A DNA stretch of 64,000 bases from Cupriavidus nantongensis (GTDB lineage Bacteria > Pseudomonadota > Gammaproteobacteria > Burkholderiales > Burkholderiaceae): the NCBI RefSeq assembly GCF_001598055.1, contig NZ_CP014845.1:1860001-1924000 (forward strand), in the 5' to 3' direction. How positions within the stretch are numbered: the first letter of the stretch is position 1; every line of letters begins with the position of its first letter. Positions 43,301 through 51,196 of this stretch are shown here, piece by piece. The position numbers and the translations under genes are program-made. The notes below the pieces were generated by a model that saw only the letters and a program-made list of their open reading frames with translations, was not told the origin of the DNA and did no database searches.

Positions 43301-43341
43301 GGTGAGTCCTCCGGCGCGGTGGCAGGCGCGGTGGCTGGCCT

Positions 43342-44499
43342 TCAGGCCGGACGCGCCACGCTGACCGCGTAGATCTGCGGCAGATTGCGGGCAATGCATT
43401 GCCAGGCCTCGCCTTCATCGGCGCTGGCCCACAGCTCGCCGCCGGTGGTGCCGAAGTACACGCCCACCGGATCATGGCCGTCGGTGGCCATGGCCTGCCG
43501 CTTGACCGTGAACCAGCCTTGCTCGGCGGGCAGGCCGCGGTCCTGCCGCTGCCAGGTCTCGCCGCCGTCGCGCGTGACATAGGCGGCGGGCCGGCCGCCC
43601 GGGCTGACGCGGGGCCACACATCGCTGCCATCCATCGGGAACACCCATACCGTGCGCGGGTCGCGGCGGTGGGCGACGATCGGGAAGCCGATGTCGCCGA
43701 CTTCCGCCGGCATCGCCTCGCCGATCCGCTTCCACACGCTCTCGCGGCGGTCCATCCGGTAGATGCCGCAATGGTTTTGCTGGTACAGGATGTCCGGGTT
43801 GGCGGGATGCTGCAGCATGCAGTGCGGGTCCTGGCCGTATTCCGGGTTGGGGTCGGGCAGGAAGTTGGCGATGCTGCCGCGGTTCAGCGGCTTCCAGTCG
43901 GCGCCGGCGTCGGTGCTTTCGAACACGCCGCCGCTGGACATGCCGATATACAGGTGGCGCGCATCGCGCGGATCGACCAGCACGGAATGCAGCTTGGGAC
44001 CGTCGGGGGTGCCGTCCTGCTCGCCGCCGGTCCAGGTGCGCCACATCGGATGGTCGTTGAAGCCGCGCACCGGCTCCCAGGTCGCGCCATGGTCGGCACT
44101 GCGGAACAGGCCCTGCGGCGAGGTGCCGGCGTACCAGGTGCCGGGTTCGCTGGCATGGCCGGGGGTGAGCCAGAACACGTGGTCGACCACGCGGCCGGTC
44201 TCGCCTTCGGGCACCTTGTCGAACGCGGGCGGGCGCGCCGCCTCGGTCCAGTTGCGGCCGCCGTCGGTGGAGCGGAACACGGTCGGGCCCAGATGGCCGG
44301 TGCGGGCCGCCATCAGCACGCGCGACGGCTCGCGCGGGTCCTGCACGATATGGTGGATGGTATGGCCGAGGAAGGTCGGGCCGTCGATCTGCCAGCTGCG
44401 GCGCGCGGCGTCGCTGGTCAGGAACCAGGCACCCTTGGTGGTGGCGACCAGCAGCCGGACCGGGCCGGTATCCGTTTCGGGGGTGGGGGAAGTCGTCAT
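43342..44499 (-). CDS. BNR/sialidase-like beta-propeller protein
   Basis: 385 residues with several Asp-box (BNR) repeats of the form S-x-D-x-G-x-x-W: STDGGRNW, SADHGATW, STDAGADW, TRDGGETW and SADEGEAW, spaced along the chain. This indicates a beta-propeller of the sialidase/VPS10 type. No signal peptide is seen, so it would be cytoplasmic, unlike secreted sialidases. Catalytic sialidase residues cannot be confirmed, and a glycosidase function should not be assumed. It forms a two-gene unit with the MoaD-like gene. The N-terminus RLLVATTKGAWFLTSD is typical of this uncharacterised group. Confidence 0.82.
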   Translation of the reverse strand: MTTSPTPETDTGPVRLLVATTKGAWFLTSDAARRSWQIDGPTFLGHTIHHIVQDPREPSRVLMAARTGHLGPTVFRSTDGGRNWTEAARPPAFDKVPEGETGRVVDHVFWLTPGHASEPGTWYAGTSPQGLFRSADHGATWEPVRGFNDHPMWRTWTGGEQDGTPDGPKLHSVLVDPRDARHLYIGMSSGGVFESTDAGADWKPLNRGSIANFLPDPNPEYGQDPHCMLQHPANPDILYQQNHCGIYRMDRRESVWKRIGEAMPAEVGDIGFPIVAHRRDPRTVWVFPMDGSDVWPRVSPGGRPAAYVTRDGGETWQRQDRGLPAEQGWFTVKRQAMATDGHDPVGVYFGTTGGELWASADEGEAWQCIARNLPQIYAVSVARPA

Positions 44500-44987
44500 C
44501 TTGGCTCCTGCAAGAAGGCCGGGTGAACGATGTTTCCGAGTCTAGTACATGTAGACAGTGTTCACAATGAACGATGACGACGGCCCGTGCGGGTCCGTTC
44601 GCCGCCACTCGGGCGCGCCGCAAGTAAAACGAAGTTCAACGCGGAAGCCGGCAACTTGGCTGGACATTCCCGACGAAGTGTGGCATAAGCAATGTTCCTC
44701 CGCACCCTTGCGTCCCCCAGCCCCCATGCCTTGTTTCGCCCGTTTCGCCACCCTGAACCGCCCGGCCCAGCCGGCGGCAGGCGTGCGCGTACGCGGGGCG
44801 CAGCATGGCATTGCCCCTGACCTGGCCAGGCACTTCCCCGCCTGCAACCCGGTCCGCCGCGCCGTGCTTTTCCTGGCCGTGCGGGCAGCTCGGGGCGCCA
44901 CCCTCCAGCCCTGAGCTTTCCCGCACGGCCCATGTCGCGGATGCCATCCGGCACCCGCTCGATCATGCAGCCAGGAGAAAGCCAGAC
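44500..44987. other. Intergenic region upstream of propeller gene and small membrane ORF
   Basis: 488 bases. Near 44541-44570 is an A/T-richer stretch (CTAGTACATGTAGACAGTGTTCACAATGAAC) likely to hold the promoter of the minus-strand propeller gene; only the words GTACATGTA and GTTCAC-AATGAAC are notable. A 118-residue frame at 44558-44914 has poor codon bias and no homology that I recognise, and I do not call it. Confidence 0.4.
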
Positions 44988-45062
44988 ATGACACCGCTCT
45001 ACCGCCACACCTTTTGCGCCATGGTGGCGCTCGCCGCCCTCTACCTGCTCCTCAATTCCTGA
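44988..45062 (+). CDS. Possible 24-residue membrane miniprotein
   Basis: MTPLYRHTFCAMVALAALYL then LLNS: a short polar start followed by one hydrophobic helix. An AGGAG lies ten bases upstream of the ATG, and the next gene starts 18 bases after its stop with its own ribosome site. It could be a small membrane protein or a leader peptide of the downstream gene. Evidence is the ribosome site, the helix and the tight spacing only. Confidence 0.4.
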   Translation: MTPLYRHTFCAMVALAALYLLLNS

Positions 45063-45079
45063 GCCGGTGGGAGACTGCC

Positions 45080-45703
45080 ATGGCGAATTTCCATGCCCTG
45101 CGCCTGCCGGCGCCGGCGCTGCCGCGCGCGCTCGGACTGCGCATCGACGTTGAACTGGCCCCCGCCGAGATCGAGCGCGAACTCGACGACCTGCACGGCC
45201 GCATCGGCCGGCCCGGCGACCGCCTCCATGCGATGCCCGCGCTGCCGGCGGGTGCGCCCGGCCTGCGCCTGCGCTACCGCGAGGCGGACGGCGAGTACTA
45301 CGTGTATGTGGAGGACGTGATGCAGCGCCGGCTGGCCGGTTATACCGTCTTCAACCGGCTGATCGAGGTCGGCCGGCGGGCCGATCCGTGGGTGCGGGCG
45401 CCGCATAGCAAGTTTGCGCCCGCTTACCAGCGCCGCGGCCTGGCGCGGGCGCTCTATCGCTGGGCGCTGGACGGCGGGCTATGCCTGCTGAGCGGCGCGC
45501 GGCAGTCCGCGGGGGCCCACGCGCTATGGCAGGCGCTGGCCCCCGACTACGCCATGGGCTATGTGGATTTGCGCAGCAAGACGCTGACGTGGCTGGGCGA
45601 TGCCGTCGATGCCGCCACGCGCGACGGGTTGCATACGCGCATGCTGCTGCTCGGGCGCGGCTGGACGCTGGAGGCGTTCATGGCCCGCACCGGCATGTAC
45701 TGA
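45080..45703 (+). CDS. Putative GNAT-like N-acetyltransferase
   Basis: 207 residues. The segment FAPAYQRRGLARALYRWAL looks like the acetyl-CoA-binding motif A of GNAT enzymes (Q-R-R-G-L-A pattern). The rest is not closely like any family I recognise. The C-terminus GRGWTLEAFMARTGMY echoes the end of the small convergent protein at 45719 (QGWTLYAANAREA). It follows the 24-residue ORF by 17 bases. A GGGAG about eight bases upstream supports ATG 45080. The substrate is unknown. Confidence 0.6.
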   Translation: MANFHALRLPAPALPRALGLRIDVELAPAEIERELDDLHGRIGRPGDRLHAMPALPAGAPGLRLRYREADGEYYVYVEDVMQRRLAGYTVFNRLIEVGRRADPWVRAPHSKFAPAYQRRGLARALYRWALDGGLCLLSGARQSAGAHALWQALAPDYAMGYVDLRSKTLTWLGDAVDAATRDGLHTRMLLLGRGWTLEAFMARTGMY

Positions 45704-45718
45704 CGCAGCGCGCTGGCG

Positions 45719-45928
45719 TTACAGCCATTGGATCGGCGCGGCCTCGCGGGCATTGGCCGCGTACAGCGTCCAGCCTTGCGCGAAGTAGGCGCGCACGCGC
45801 GCGGCCAGCGACTGGCCGTTGCCCATGCGGGCGTAACAGGCGACATCGCGCGCCGGCTCGGCCGCGGCGGGCCTGGCAGCCTTGGACTGGACGGGCTGGC
45901 GATAAAGGGTGTCGGCGAGAGCTTGCAT
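45719..45928 (-). CDS. Small hypothetical protein (69 aa)
   Basis: 69 residues, started at ATG 45928 behind AAGGAAG with seven-base spacing. The first half is Ala-rich and probably disordered. The second half (SLAARVRAYFAQGWTLYAAN, ending PIQWL) looks like a folded helical piece. It is soluble, without signal or membrane segment. It is convergent with the GNAT-like gene, 15 bases apart. The QGWTLYAANAREA end resembles the C-terminus of that neighbour, which may be chance. Confidence 0.55.
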   Translation of the reverse strand: MQALADTLYRQPVQSKAARPAAAEPARDVACYARMGNGQSLAARVRAYFAQGWTLYAANAREAAPIQWL

Positions 45929-46393
45929 GGCGATTCTTCCTTTCCGGTGGGAAACAGGTCTGGTGTCTCGCGAAGCACTTCTAGCCGGGATTCGGCCCGG
46001 ATCGCGAGACGATTCAGGGTTATCCCTAGTATAGAGAAGTCGACCGCCAGGCATCCGGGTCATTCCCTATAGGCCGTATATGGATCGCCTGATAACGGTA
46101 GCCGCCGAAAACGCCACCTGGAGCGGCCTCGCGCTCCAGAGATAATCAGAGATCACATTCGATATTCTCCGTCGCACATGCCGCGCATTGAGCGCCGGTG
46201 ATGATGGCCGGCGCCGCCTCACCTAGCCTTCAGCCTTGCCCGGATCACGCCCACAGAAGGCACCGACAAGCGGCACACCGATAACAGCGGGGTTGGCCAG
46301 GATTCCGCCTCCAGCCCAGACCAGAACCACGTGAGACCGCCTGACGACGTTCCGCACGACGGACGTTGCAGCGCCCGCAAGGAGACAGCCATC
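45929..46393. other. Intergenic region upstream of the purine permease gene
   Basis: 465 bases between divergent genes. It is less GC-rich around 46010-46170 (for example AGTATAGAGAAG at 46028 and CCCTATAGGCCGTATATGG at 46064-46083), where promoters for both directions are likely. The palindromic CCTATAGG lies in this part. I could not recognise a purine riboswitch or a gene. Confidence 0.4.
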
Positions 46394-47806
46394 ATGATCG
46401 AACAACCGTATCCGTCGTCCGCGGCGGAGGCCGATCCCGCACGCCCGCAAGCCCACCCAGCCGCCCATGTTCCGGAAGTCAAAGGCCGGCTCGACGCGTT
46501 CTTCGAGATCACCGCGCGCGGCAGCACCCAGCGCCAGGAAGTGGTGGCCGGCGTCACCACCTTCATGGCGATGGTCTACGCCGTCTTCGTCGTGCCCGGC
46601 ATGCTGGGCAAGGCCGGCTTCGACACCAGCGCGGTCTTTGTCGCGGTGTGCCTGACCACGGCCTTCGGCTCGCTGCTGATGGGCCTGTGGGCCAAGCTGC
46701 CGATCGCTATCGGCTGCGCCATCTCGCTGACCGCGTTCATGGCCTTCGGCCTGGTGCTGGGCCAGGGCCTGTCGCCGGCGGTCGCGCTTGGCGCGGTGTT
46801 CCTGATGGGCCTGATCTTCACCGCGATCTCGGTCACCGGCGTGCGCAGCTGGATCCTGCGCAACCTGCCCGCCGGCGTCGCGCACGGGACCGGCATCGGC
46901 ATCGGCCTGTTCCTGCTGCTGATCGCCTCGAATGAGGTCGGGCTGGTGGTCAAGAACACGCATGCCGGCCTGCCGGTGGCGCTGGGCAAGATCACTTCGT
47001 TCCCGGTGGTGATGTCGGTGCTGGGCCTGGCCGCGATCTTCGGGCTCGAGCGCCGCAAGGTGCCGGGCGGGATCCTGCTGGTGATCATCGCGATCTCGGC
47101 GCTGGGCCTGGCCTTCGATCCGGCGGTGAAGTTCACCGGCGTGTTTGCGCTGCCGTCGCTGAGCGCACCGGGCCACGAGTCGCTGATCGGCGCCATGGAC
47201 GTGCGCGGCGCGCTGACCGCCGCGGTGCTGCCGAGCGTGCTGGCACTGGTGATGACCGCGGTGTTCGACGCCACCGGCACCATCCGCGCCGTCGCCGGAC
47301 AGGCCGGGCAGCTCAATGCCGCCGGCCATATCCACAACGGCGGGCGCGCGCTGACCGCGGACTCGGTCAGCTCGATCTTCTCGGGTATGTTCGGCGGCGC
47401 CCCGGCCGCGGCCTATATCGAGTCGACCGTCGGCGTCGCCGCCGGCGCCAAGACCGGCCTGACCGCGGTGGTGGTAGGCCTGCTGTTCGTGGCGGTGATG
47501 TTCTTCTCGCCGCTGGCCGCGCTGGTGCCGTCGTACGCCACCGCGCCCGCGCTGATGTACGTCGGCCTGCTGATGCTGTCGAGCGTCAGCCGCCTGCATA
47601 TGGACGACCTGGTCGATGCACTGGCCGGCCTGGTCTGCGCCGTGTTCATCGTGCTGACCTGCAATATCGTCACCGGCATCATGCTCGGCTTCTGCACGCT
47701 GGTGGTCGGCCGCATCGTCGCCGGCGAATGGCGCAAGCTCAATCTCGGCACCGTGGCGATCGCGGTGGTGCTGGCGGCGTTCTACGCCGGCGGCTGGGCG
47801 ATCTGA
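46394..47806 (+). CDS. Purine (guanine/hypoxanthine or adenine) permease, AzgA-like NCS2 family
   Basis: 470 residues with about 12-14 membrane segments. The N-terminus [29 protein letters not shown] (key [10 protein letters not shown] and EVVAGVTTF) and [16 protein letters not shown] are hallmarks of the AzgA/GhxP/AdeP branch, as are [13 protein letters not shown] and [25 protein letters not shown] (key AYIESTVG). It imports purine bases with protons. GGAG about ten bases upstream supports ATG 46394. It is a single gene ending at a strong terminator. Which purine is carried cannot be decided. Confidence 0.9.
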   Translation: MIEQPYPSSAAEADPARPQAHPAAHVPEVKGRLDAFFEITARGSTQRQEVVAGVTTFMAMVYAVFVVPGMLGKAGFDTSAVFVAVCLTTAFGSLLMGLWAKLPIAIGCAISLTAFMAFGLVLGQGLSPAVALGAVFLMGLIFTAISVTGVRSWILRNLPAGVAHGTGIGIGLFLLLIASNEVGLVVKNTHAGLPVALGKITSFPVVMSVLGLAAIFGLERRKVPGGILLVIIAISALGLAFDPAVKFTGVFALPSLSAPGHESLIGAMDVRGALTAAVLPSVLALVMTAVFDATGTIRAVAGQAGQLNAAGHIHNGGRALTADSVSSIFSGMFGGAPAAAYIESTVGVAAGAKTGLTAVVVGLLFVAVMFFSPLAALVPSYATAPALMYVGLLMLSSVSRLHMDDLVDALAGLVCAVFIVLTCNIVTGIMLGFCTLVVGRIVAGEWRKLNLGTVAIAVVLAAFYAGGWAI

Positions 47807-47890
47807 CGCCACCCTGCATGACCGCGTCCCGGACCCTGCCCGGACGCTGACAACCTGATGTCTCCTCCACCGCGATCCAGGTGGATTTCA

Positions 47891-47926
47891 AGCCCGGGCT
47901 TCCTGCTTTCCCGGGCTGTTTTTTTT
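47891..47926 (+). terminator. Rho-independent terminator after the purine permease gene
   Basis: AGCCCGGG (47891-47898) and CCCGGGCT (47910-47917) form a perfect 8-bp stem with an 11-base loop, followed by G and a run of nine T. It also separates the permease transcript from the convergent VOC gene. Confidence 0.92.
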
Positions 47927-47933
47927 GGCGCCT

Positions 47934-48344
47934 TTACTGCGATGCCTGCAGCGCCGCCATATCCATGTACGCGAGTTCCCAGACATGGCCATCCAGGTCC
48001 TGGAAGCCATGGCCGTACATAAAGCCCAGGTCCATTGGCGGCTTGTAGGTATTGCCGCCCGCCAGCACCGCGGCATTGACCATTTCATCGACGCGGGCCC
48101 GGCTTTCCATCGACAGGCAAACCAGCACTTCGGTGGCTTTGCGCGCATCGCAGATGTCATTGGGCGAGAACGTGCGGAACTTGGCTTCTGTGAGCAGCAT
48201 CACAAAAATGTTCTCGCCGACGATCATGCAGGTGCCGGTATCGTCGGTAAATTGCGGATTGAAGGAAAAACCCAGCTGGGTAAAGAAGGCAATCGACTTT
48301 TGCAGGTCGCGCACAGGCAAATTGACAAAGATCTGCTGACTCAT
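47934..48344 (-). CDS. VOC-family protein (glyoxalase/extradiol-dioxygenase fold)
   Basis: 136 residues. FVNLPVRDLQKSIAFFTQLGF at the start (key NLPVRDL and FFTQLGF) and the final DLDGHVWELAYMD with the metal-ligand Glu are typical of the VOC superfamily, in a form often annotated as glyoxalase or lactoylglutathione-lyase-like. The real enzymatic role is unknown. ATG 48344 fits the family start. The frame is open well upstream, but that part is the A/T-rich promoter region shared with the H-NS-like gene. Confidence 0.85.
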   Translation of the reverse strand: MSQQIFVNLPVRDLQKSIAFFTQLGFSFNPQFTDDTGTCMIVGENIFVMLLTEAKFRTFSPNDICDARKATEVLVCLSMESRARVDEMVNAAVLAGGNTYKPPMDLGFMYGHGFQDLDGHVWELAYMDMAALQASQ

Positions 48345-48671
48345 AGGGGGCTCCGGTAGTCGTGAGGTGGCACTGCGCGGGGCGCAGACAAACAGTCTAG
48401 GCGCTAAAGCCGGGCACCGCGCGCATTTCGATCGGCCCTGAATGGGGGCAAGAAAATGGAAATCCGGCACAGCAAAACCATCATTGGCCGGGGCAATGCC
48501 GAAGCCATGGTTGCGGCAATGGTGCCCGTATTGGGCATGGCAATGATGCCGACAAAGGCCGCGACAATCTGTCCGTGCAATCTGCGTTATTTTTTGTAAA
48601 ATTTTTTCAGGTGCCCGGTCACCTGAATTTCTAGTACCATGCAGCGGCCTAATTGCAGAAAGGGGATATAA
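48345..48671. other. A/T-rich divergent region between VOC and H-NS-like genes
   Basis: 327 bases, distinctly more A/T-rich than the window (TTATTTTTTGTAAAATTTTTTC near 48588-48608), as is common for promoters of H-NS-type genes. A perfect palindromic element lies at 48606-48627. No gene is seen. Confidence 0.5.
48606..48627. promoter_or_regulatory. Palindromic element TTCAGGTG-N6-CACCTGAA before the H-NS-like gene
   Basis: Two perfect 8-base arms with a CCCGGT spacer, 44 bases upstream of the H-NS-like start and at the end of a T-run. It could be an operator of a dimeric repressor. As RNA it could also act as a hairpin. The factor is unknown. Confidence 0.45.
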
Positions 48672-48980
48672 ATGGCGACATACAAGCAACTCCTGGCTGA
48701 GAAGGAAGCGCTGGAAGCCAAGCTCAATGAAGTGCGCGCAACCGAAGTCGCGGGCGTGATCGAAAAAATCCGTGAACTGATGACCGAATATGGCCTGACC
48801 GCGGAAGACATCCTGCCCCGGCGCAAGCGTGGCCGCCCCGCCGGCAGCAGCGCGCGCAAGCCTGCCGCCGCCCTGCCCCCGAAGTACATGGACCCCAAGA
48901 CCGGCAAGACCTGGTCGGGCCGCGGCCGTGCGCCGGCCTGGCTGGGCAAGCGCCCGGAGCGCTTCCTGATCGAGCAGTAA
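48672..48980 (+). CDS. H-NS-family nucleoid protein (short form)
   Basis: 102 residues. A helical N-terminal oligomerisation part (YKQLLAEKEALEAKLNEVRA) is followed by a basic linker (RRKRGRPAGSSARK). The C-terminal DNA-binding domain YMDPKTGKTWSGRGRAPAWL has the R-G-R loop that reads A/T-rich minor grooves. The size and order match the short H-NS-like proteins of beta-proteobacteria (Bv3F/BpH3 type). AAAGGGG about seven bases upstream supports the start. Such proteins silence A/T-rich acquired DNA. Confidence 0.92.
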   Translation: MATYKQLLAEKEALEAKLNEVRATEVAGVIEKIRELMTEYGLTAEDILPRRKRGRPAGSSARKPAAALPPKYMDPKTGKTWSGRGRAPAWLGKRPERFLIEQ

Positions 48981-49035
48981 GCCAGTCCTGCCGCCGGGGC
49001 TCAGCGGGCCGATCCGGTTGCCCGCTGCCCCGCAA

Positions 49036-49066
49036 ACCCGTCCGCAGCCGGGGGGCCCGGACGGGT
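49036..49066. terminator. Hairpin between convergent H-NS-like and lipoprotein genes
   Basis: ACCCGTCCG (49036-49044) and CGGACGGGT (49058-49066) form a 9-bp stem with a 13-base GC-rich loop, ending one base before the lipoprotein stop codon. It lacks a good T-run, so it is a likely but imperfect two-way terminator. Confidence 0.5.
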
Positions 49067-49067
49067 C

Positions 49068-49652
49068 TTACAACGCCTGGCAGACATAATCCTTGCGCAG
49101 CGCCCTGAACCCCTGCTGCGTTGGCTCGGCCGTCAGGCGCGCGCCGCCGTCGGCCAGCGGCTGCAGGCGCAGGATCCGCGCCGAACACTGGCTGGCGGTC
49201 TCGTCGCGCTGGTAGCGGATCTCATACTGGGCGCCGGCCACCGGCACGAACGACACGCCGGCGGCGCAGCGCATCTCGGGCAGCGGCGGCGCGGCCGCCG
49301 AAGTCACCGCCACATAGAGGCGCCGGCCCGCCTCCACCAACCGTTCACGCGTGCGCGCGGCCGGCTCGGGCGAACGCCCGGCCATGTCGAGGCTGCGCTC
49401 CCTTCCCATCGCCGACAACTGCCTGCCCATCCCCGCCAGCACCAGCGGCCGGGCCGGGTCCGGGCATCTGGCCGGATCGACGACGGTGAACGAGGTGTTT
49501 TCATCGGTGCTGGTCACCAGCCGCACGCTGGCGGACGGCGCACCGGCAGGCACCCGGTATTGCGCCACGCATCCCGACAGCGCCACGGCGGCAGCAAGCA
49601 TCGGCAACACGGCAAGGCGGGGCGGAAAGGCGGACGACCGGTCATGGCGCAT
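49068..49652 (-). CDS. Hypothetical lipoprotein
   Basis: 194 residues with a lipoprotein signal: basic MRHDR start, hydrophobic AVLPMLAAAVALSG and lipobox LSGC (Cys at about 28). The mature part has two further Cys pairs (ARCPDPARP, MRCAAG, SQCSAR, YVCQAL) that may form disulfides in the periplasm. There is no known domain. Next to the lipobox, +2 is Val, which suggests outer-membrane sorting by the E. coli rule. Its function is unknown. Confidence 0.7.
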   Translation of the reverse strand: MRHDRSSAFPPRLAVLPMLAAAVALSGCVAQYRVPAGAPSASVRLVTSTDENTSFTVVDPARCPDPARPLVLAGMGRQLSAMGRERSLDMAGRSPEPAARTRERLVEAGRRLYVAVTSAAAPPLPEMRCAAGVSFVPVAGAQYEIRYQRDETASQCSARILRLQPLADGGARLTAEPTQQGFRALRKDYVCQAL

Positions 49653-50148
49653 GGCGGCGGGCAGGTTGAGTCGTGAAGGGGTATGCCGGGTTTAGCGAGC
49701 GTTGACGGCAGGATGACGCAAGATGAGGCAGGGATGGTGCCGGACAGGCGCCGGACAAGCGCCCCGCCATGCCGTCGAACCGGCCCAGCATACCCGCTTC
49801 CGACGCCTGCCGGCAGCCGCACAAACCCATGTTGAAAACTCCGACGTGATATCCACAGAATCTGTGGATATCCTGGCGTGCCCTGTCCGAAAACCCCGGT
49901 CTGTGCGCCACCGCACCGGACTGCCCAAAATTTAGGCAACGGGTTGCAGCGGCCCGCCAGGCCAGCAGCGGCGCGGGCCTCCCCGTCGCCTGGCATCCAG
50001 GGAAGCCTCCGCGAGCGTCCGTTAAGCTGCCTGGCACACATTTCCGGCCGCCCCGCGCCCTTGAAGGGGCCATCGTCACCGCGTAATCTCTTTCGTACCG
50101 GGGGCTGCACTGGCGCACTTGCGCCACCTTGCCAGCCAGAAAACGACG
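49653..50148. other. Divergent intergenic region between lipoprotein and AraC-type gene
   Basis: 496 bases. It contains the perfect 25-bp palindrome at 49848-49872 roughly in the middle. The rest shows no RNA gene, repeat or convincing frame; the short frames on both strands have poor codon bias. Confidence 0.5.
49848..49872. promoter_or_regulatory. Perfect palindrome GATATCCACAG-AAT-CTGTGGATATC, copy 2
   Basis: Two exact 11-base arms with a 3-base spacer, in the divergent region between the lipoprotein and AraC-type genes. The inner ATATCCAC-N7-GTGGATAT also occurs at 41742-41764. It holds two facing TATCCACA words resembling DnaA boxes (consensus TTATCCACA). A repressor operator is the other possibility. 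Confidence 0.65.
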
Positions 50149-51183
50149 ATGCCACAACAAGAGCCTATCCAGGCCGGGCCGTTGCCTCGTGACCTGCTGC
50201 ACGCGCTGCGTGAAGGCGGTTACGACGTATCGGCACTTGCGCCTGCCCCGGAATCCGATACCGACTCCGACCCGTTCGACCATCAACCCGCCGCGCATGC
50301 GGCCGACCCGCAACAGGCCATCCACCTGCTGCTGGCCGTCTATCACGCCACCGGCGACCCCGCCATCGGCTTGTGGCTTGGCAGCCGGATGCCGCCCGAC
50401 CTGCTCGGCCTGGCCGGCCTGCCGGCCATGGCCGGCCCGTCATTGGGCACGGCGTTGCGGCGCATCGCGCGCTACCAGAAGCTGCTCGCCGGCGACCGCG
50501 TCGAGCTGCGCCGCCAGGGCGACGAGGCCTGGGTCTGCATCCGCCCGAGCGATCCCGAGGCGCCCGACAGCCGGCCGCGCATCGACATGGAGCTGTGCTC
50601 GCTGCTGGCCTTCGGCCGGCGCTTCACGCGCAAGCCGCTGCATCCGCTGCGGGTCTCGCTGCGCATCGGCCGGCCCGCCTGGCACTTGCGCTATACCGAG
50701 GCCTTCGACTGCCCGGTGCGCTTTGGCGAGCCCGAAGACGCGATCGTGTTCGGCCGCCGCGACCTGGCGCTGCGGCTGATGGCGCGCGACCGCTCCAGCC
50801 CCGCGGCGCCGCCCGCCAGCCGCGACCTGCGGCCGGCCGCGGCCTCGCTCTACGATGTGCGCAGCGCCCTGCAGCAGCTTGCCGGCGACCGCGCCCTGAG
50901 CCTGGCCGCGGTGGCGCGCCACCTCGACATCAGCGAGCGCACGCTGCAGCGCCGGCTGATGGCGGCCGGCACCAGCTTCCGCACGCTGTGCGAAGACGCG
51001 CGGCGCGAGCTGGCCGGCCACTACCTGAGCGAAGGCGCGCTGTCGCTGGGCGAGATCGCGTTCCGGCTCGGCTTCGACGATGCCAACTCGTTCTTCCGCG
51101 CGTTCCGCCGCTGGACCGGCATGACGCCGGGCGACTACCGGCGCCACGCCGCGCCCGCGCCGCAGCCGCAGCCGCCGGCATAG
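50149..51183 (+). CDS. AraC-family transcriptional regulator
   Basis: 344 residues. An N-terminal ligand-sensing domain (about 50-215) resembles the Arabinose_bd type of OruR/ArgR-like regulators (PLRVSLRIGRPAWHLRYTEAFDCPVRFG, key H-RY-F-CPV-F). The C-terminal AraC HTH pair (about 235-335) has LSLAAVARHLDISERTLQRRL and GEIAFRLGFDDANSFFRAFRRWTGMTPGDYR (key IAFRLGF and FFRAFRRWTG). ATG 50149 is used; a TTG/GTG further up would add ten residues. It is convergent with a LysR gene. The target is unknown. Confidence 0.9.
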   Translation: MPQQEPIQAGPLPRDLLHALREGGYDVSALAPAPESDTDSDPFDHQPAAHAADPQQAIHLLLAVYHATGDPAIGLWLGSRMPPDLLGLAGLPAMAGPSLGTALRRIARYQKLLAGDRVELRRQGDEAWVCIRPSDPEAPDSRPRIDMELCSLLAFGRRFTRKPLHPLRVSLRIGRPAWHLRYTEAFDCPVRFGEPEDAIVFGRRDLALRLMARDRSSPAAPPASRDLRPAAASLYDVRSALQQLAGDRALSLAAVARHLDISERTLQRRLMAAGTSFRTLCEDARRELAGHYLSEGALSLGEIAFRLGFDDANSFFRAFRRWTGMTPGDYRRHAAPAPQPQPPA

Positions 51184-51196
51184 CCGGGGGCCAGGC

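Noticed and set aside
44558..44914. 118-codon plus-strand frame between the propeller gene and the small membrane ORF
   Set aside because: The start overlaps the likely promoter of the minus-strand gene, codon bias is poor and the protein is low in structure-forming residues.
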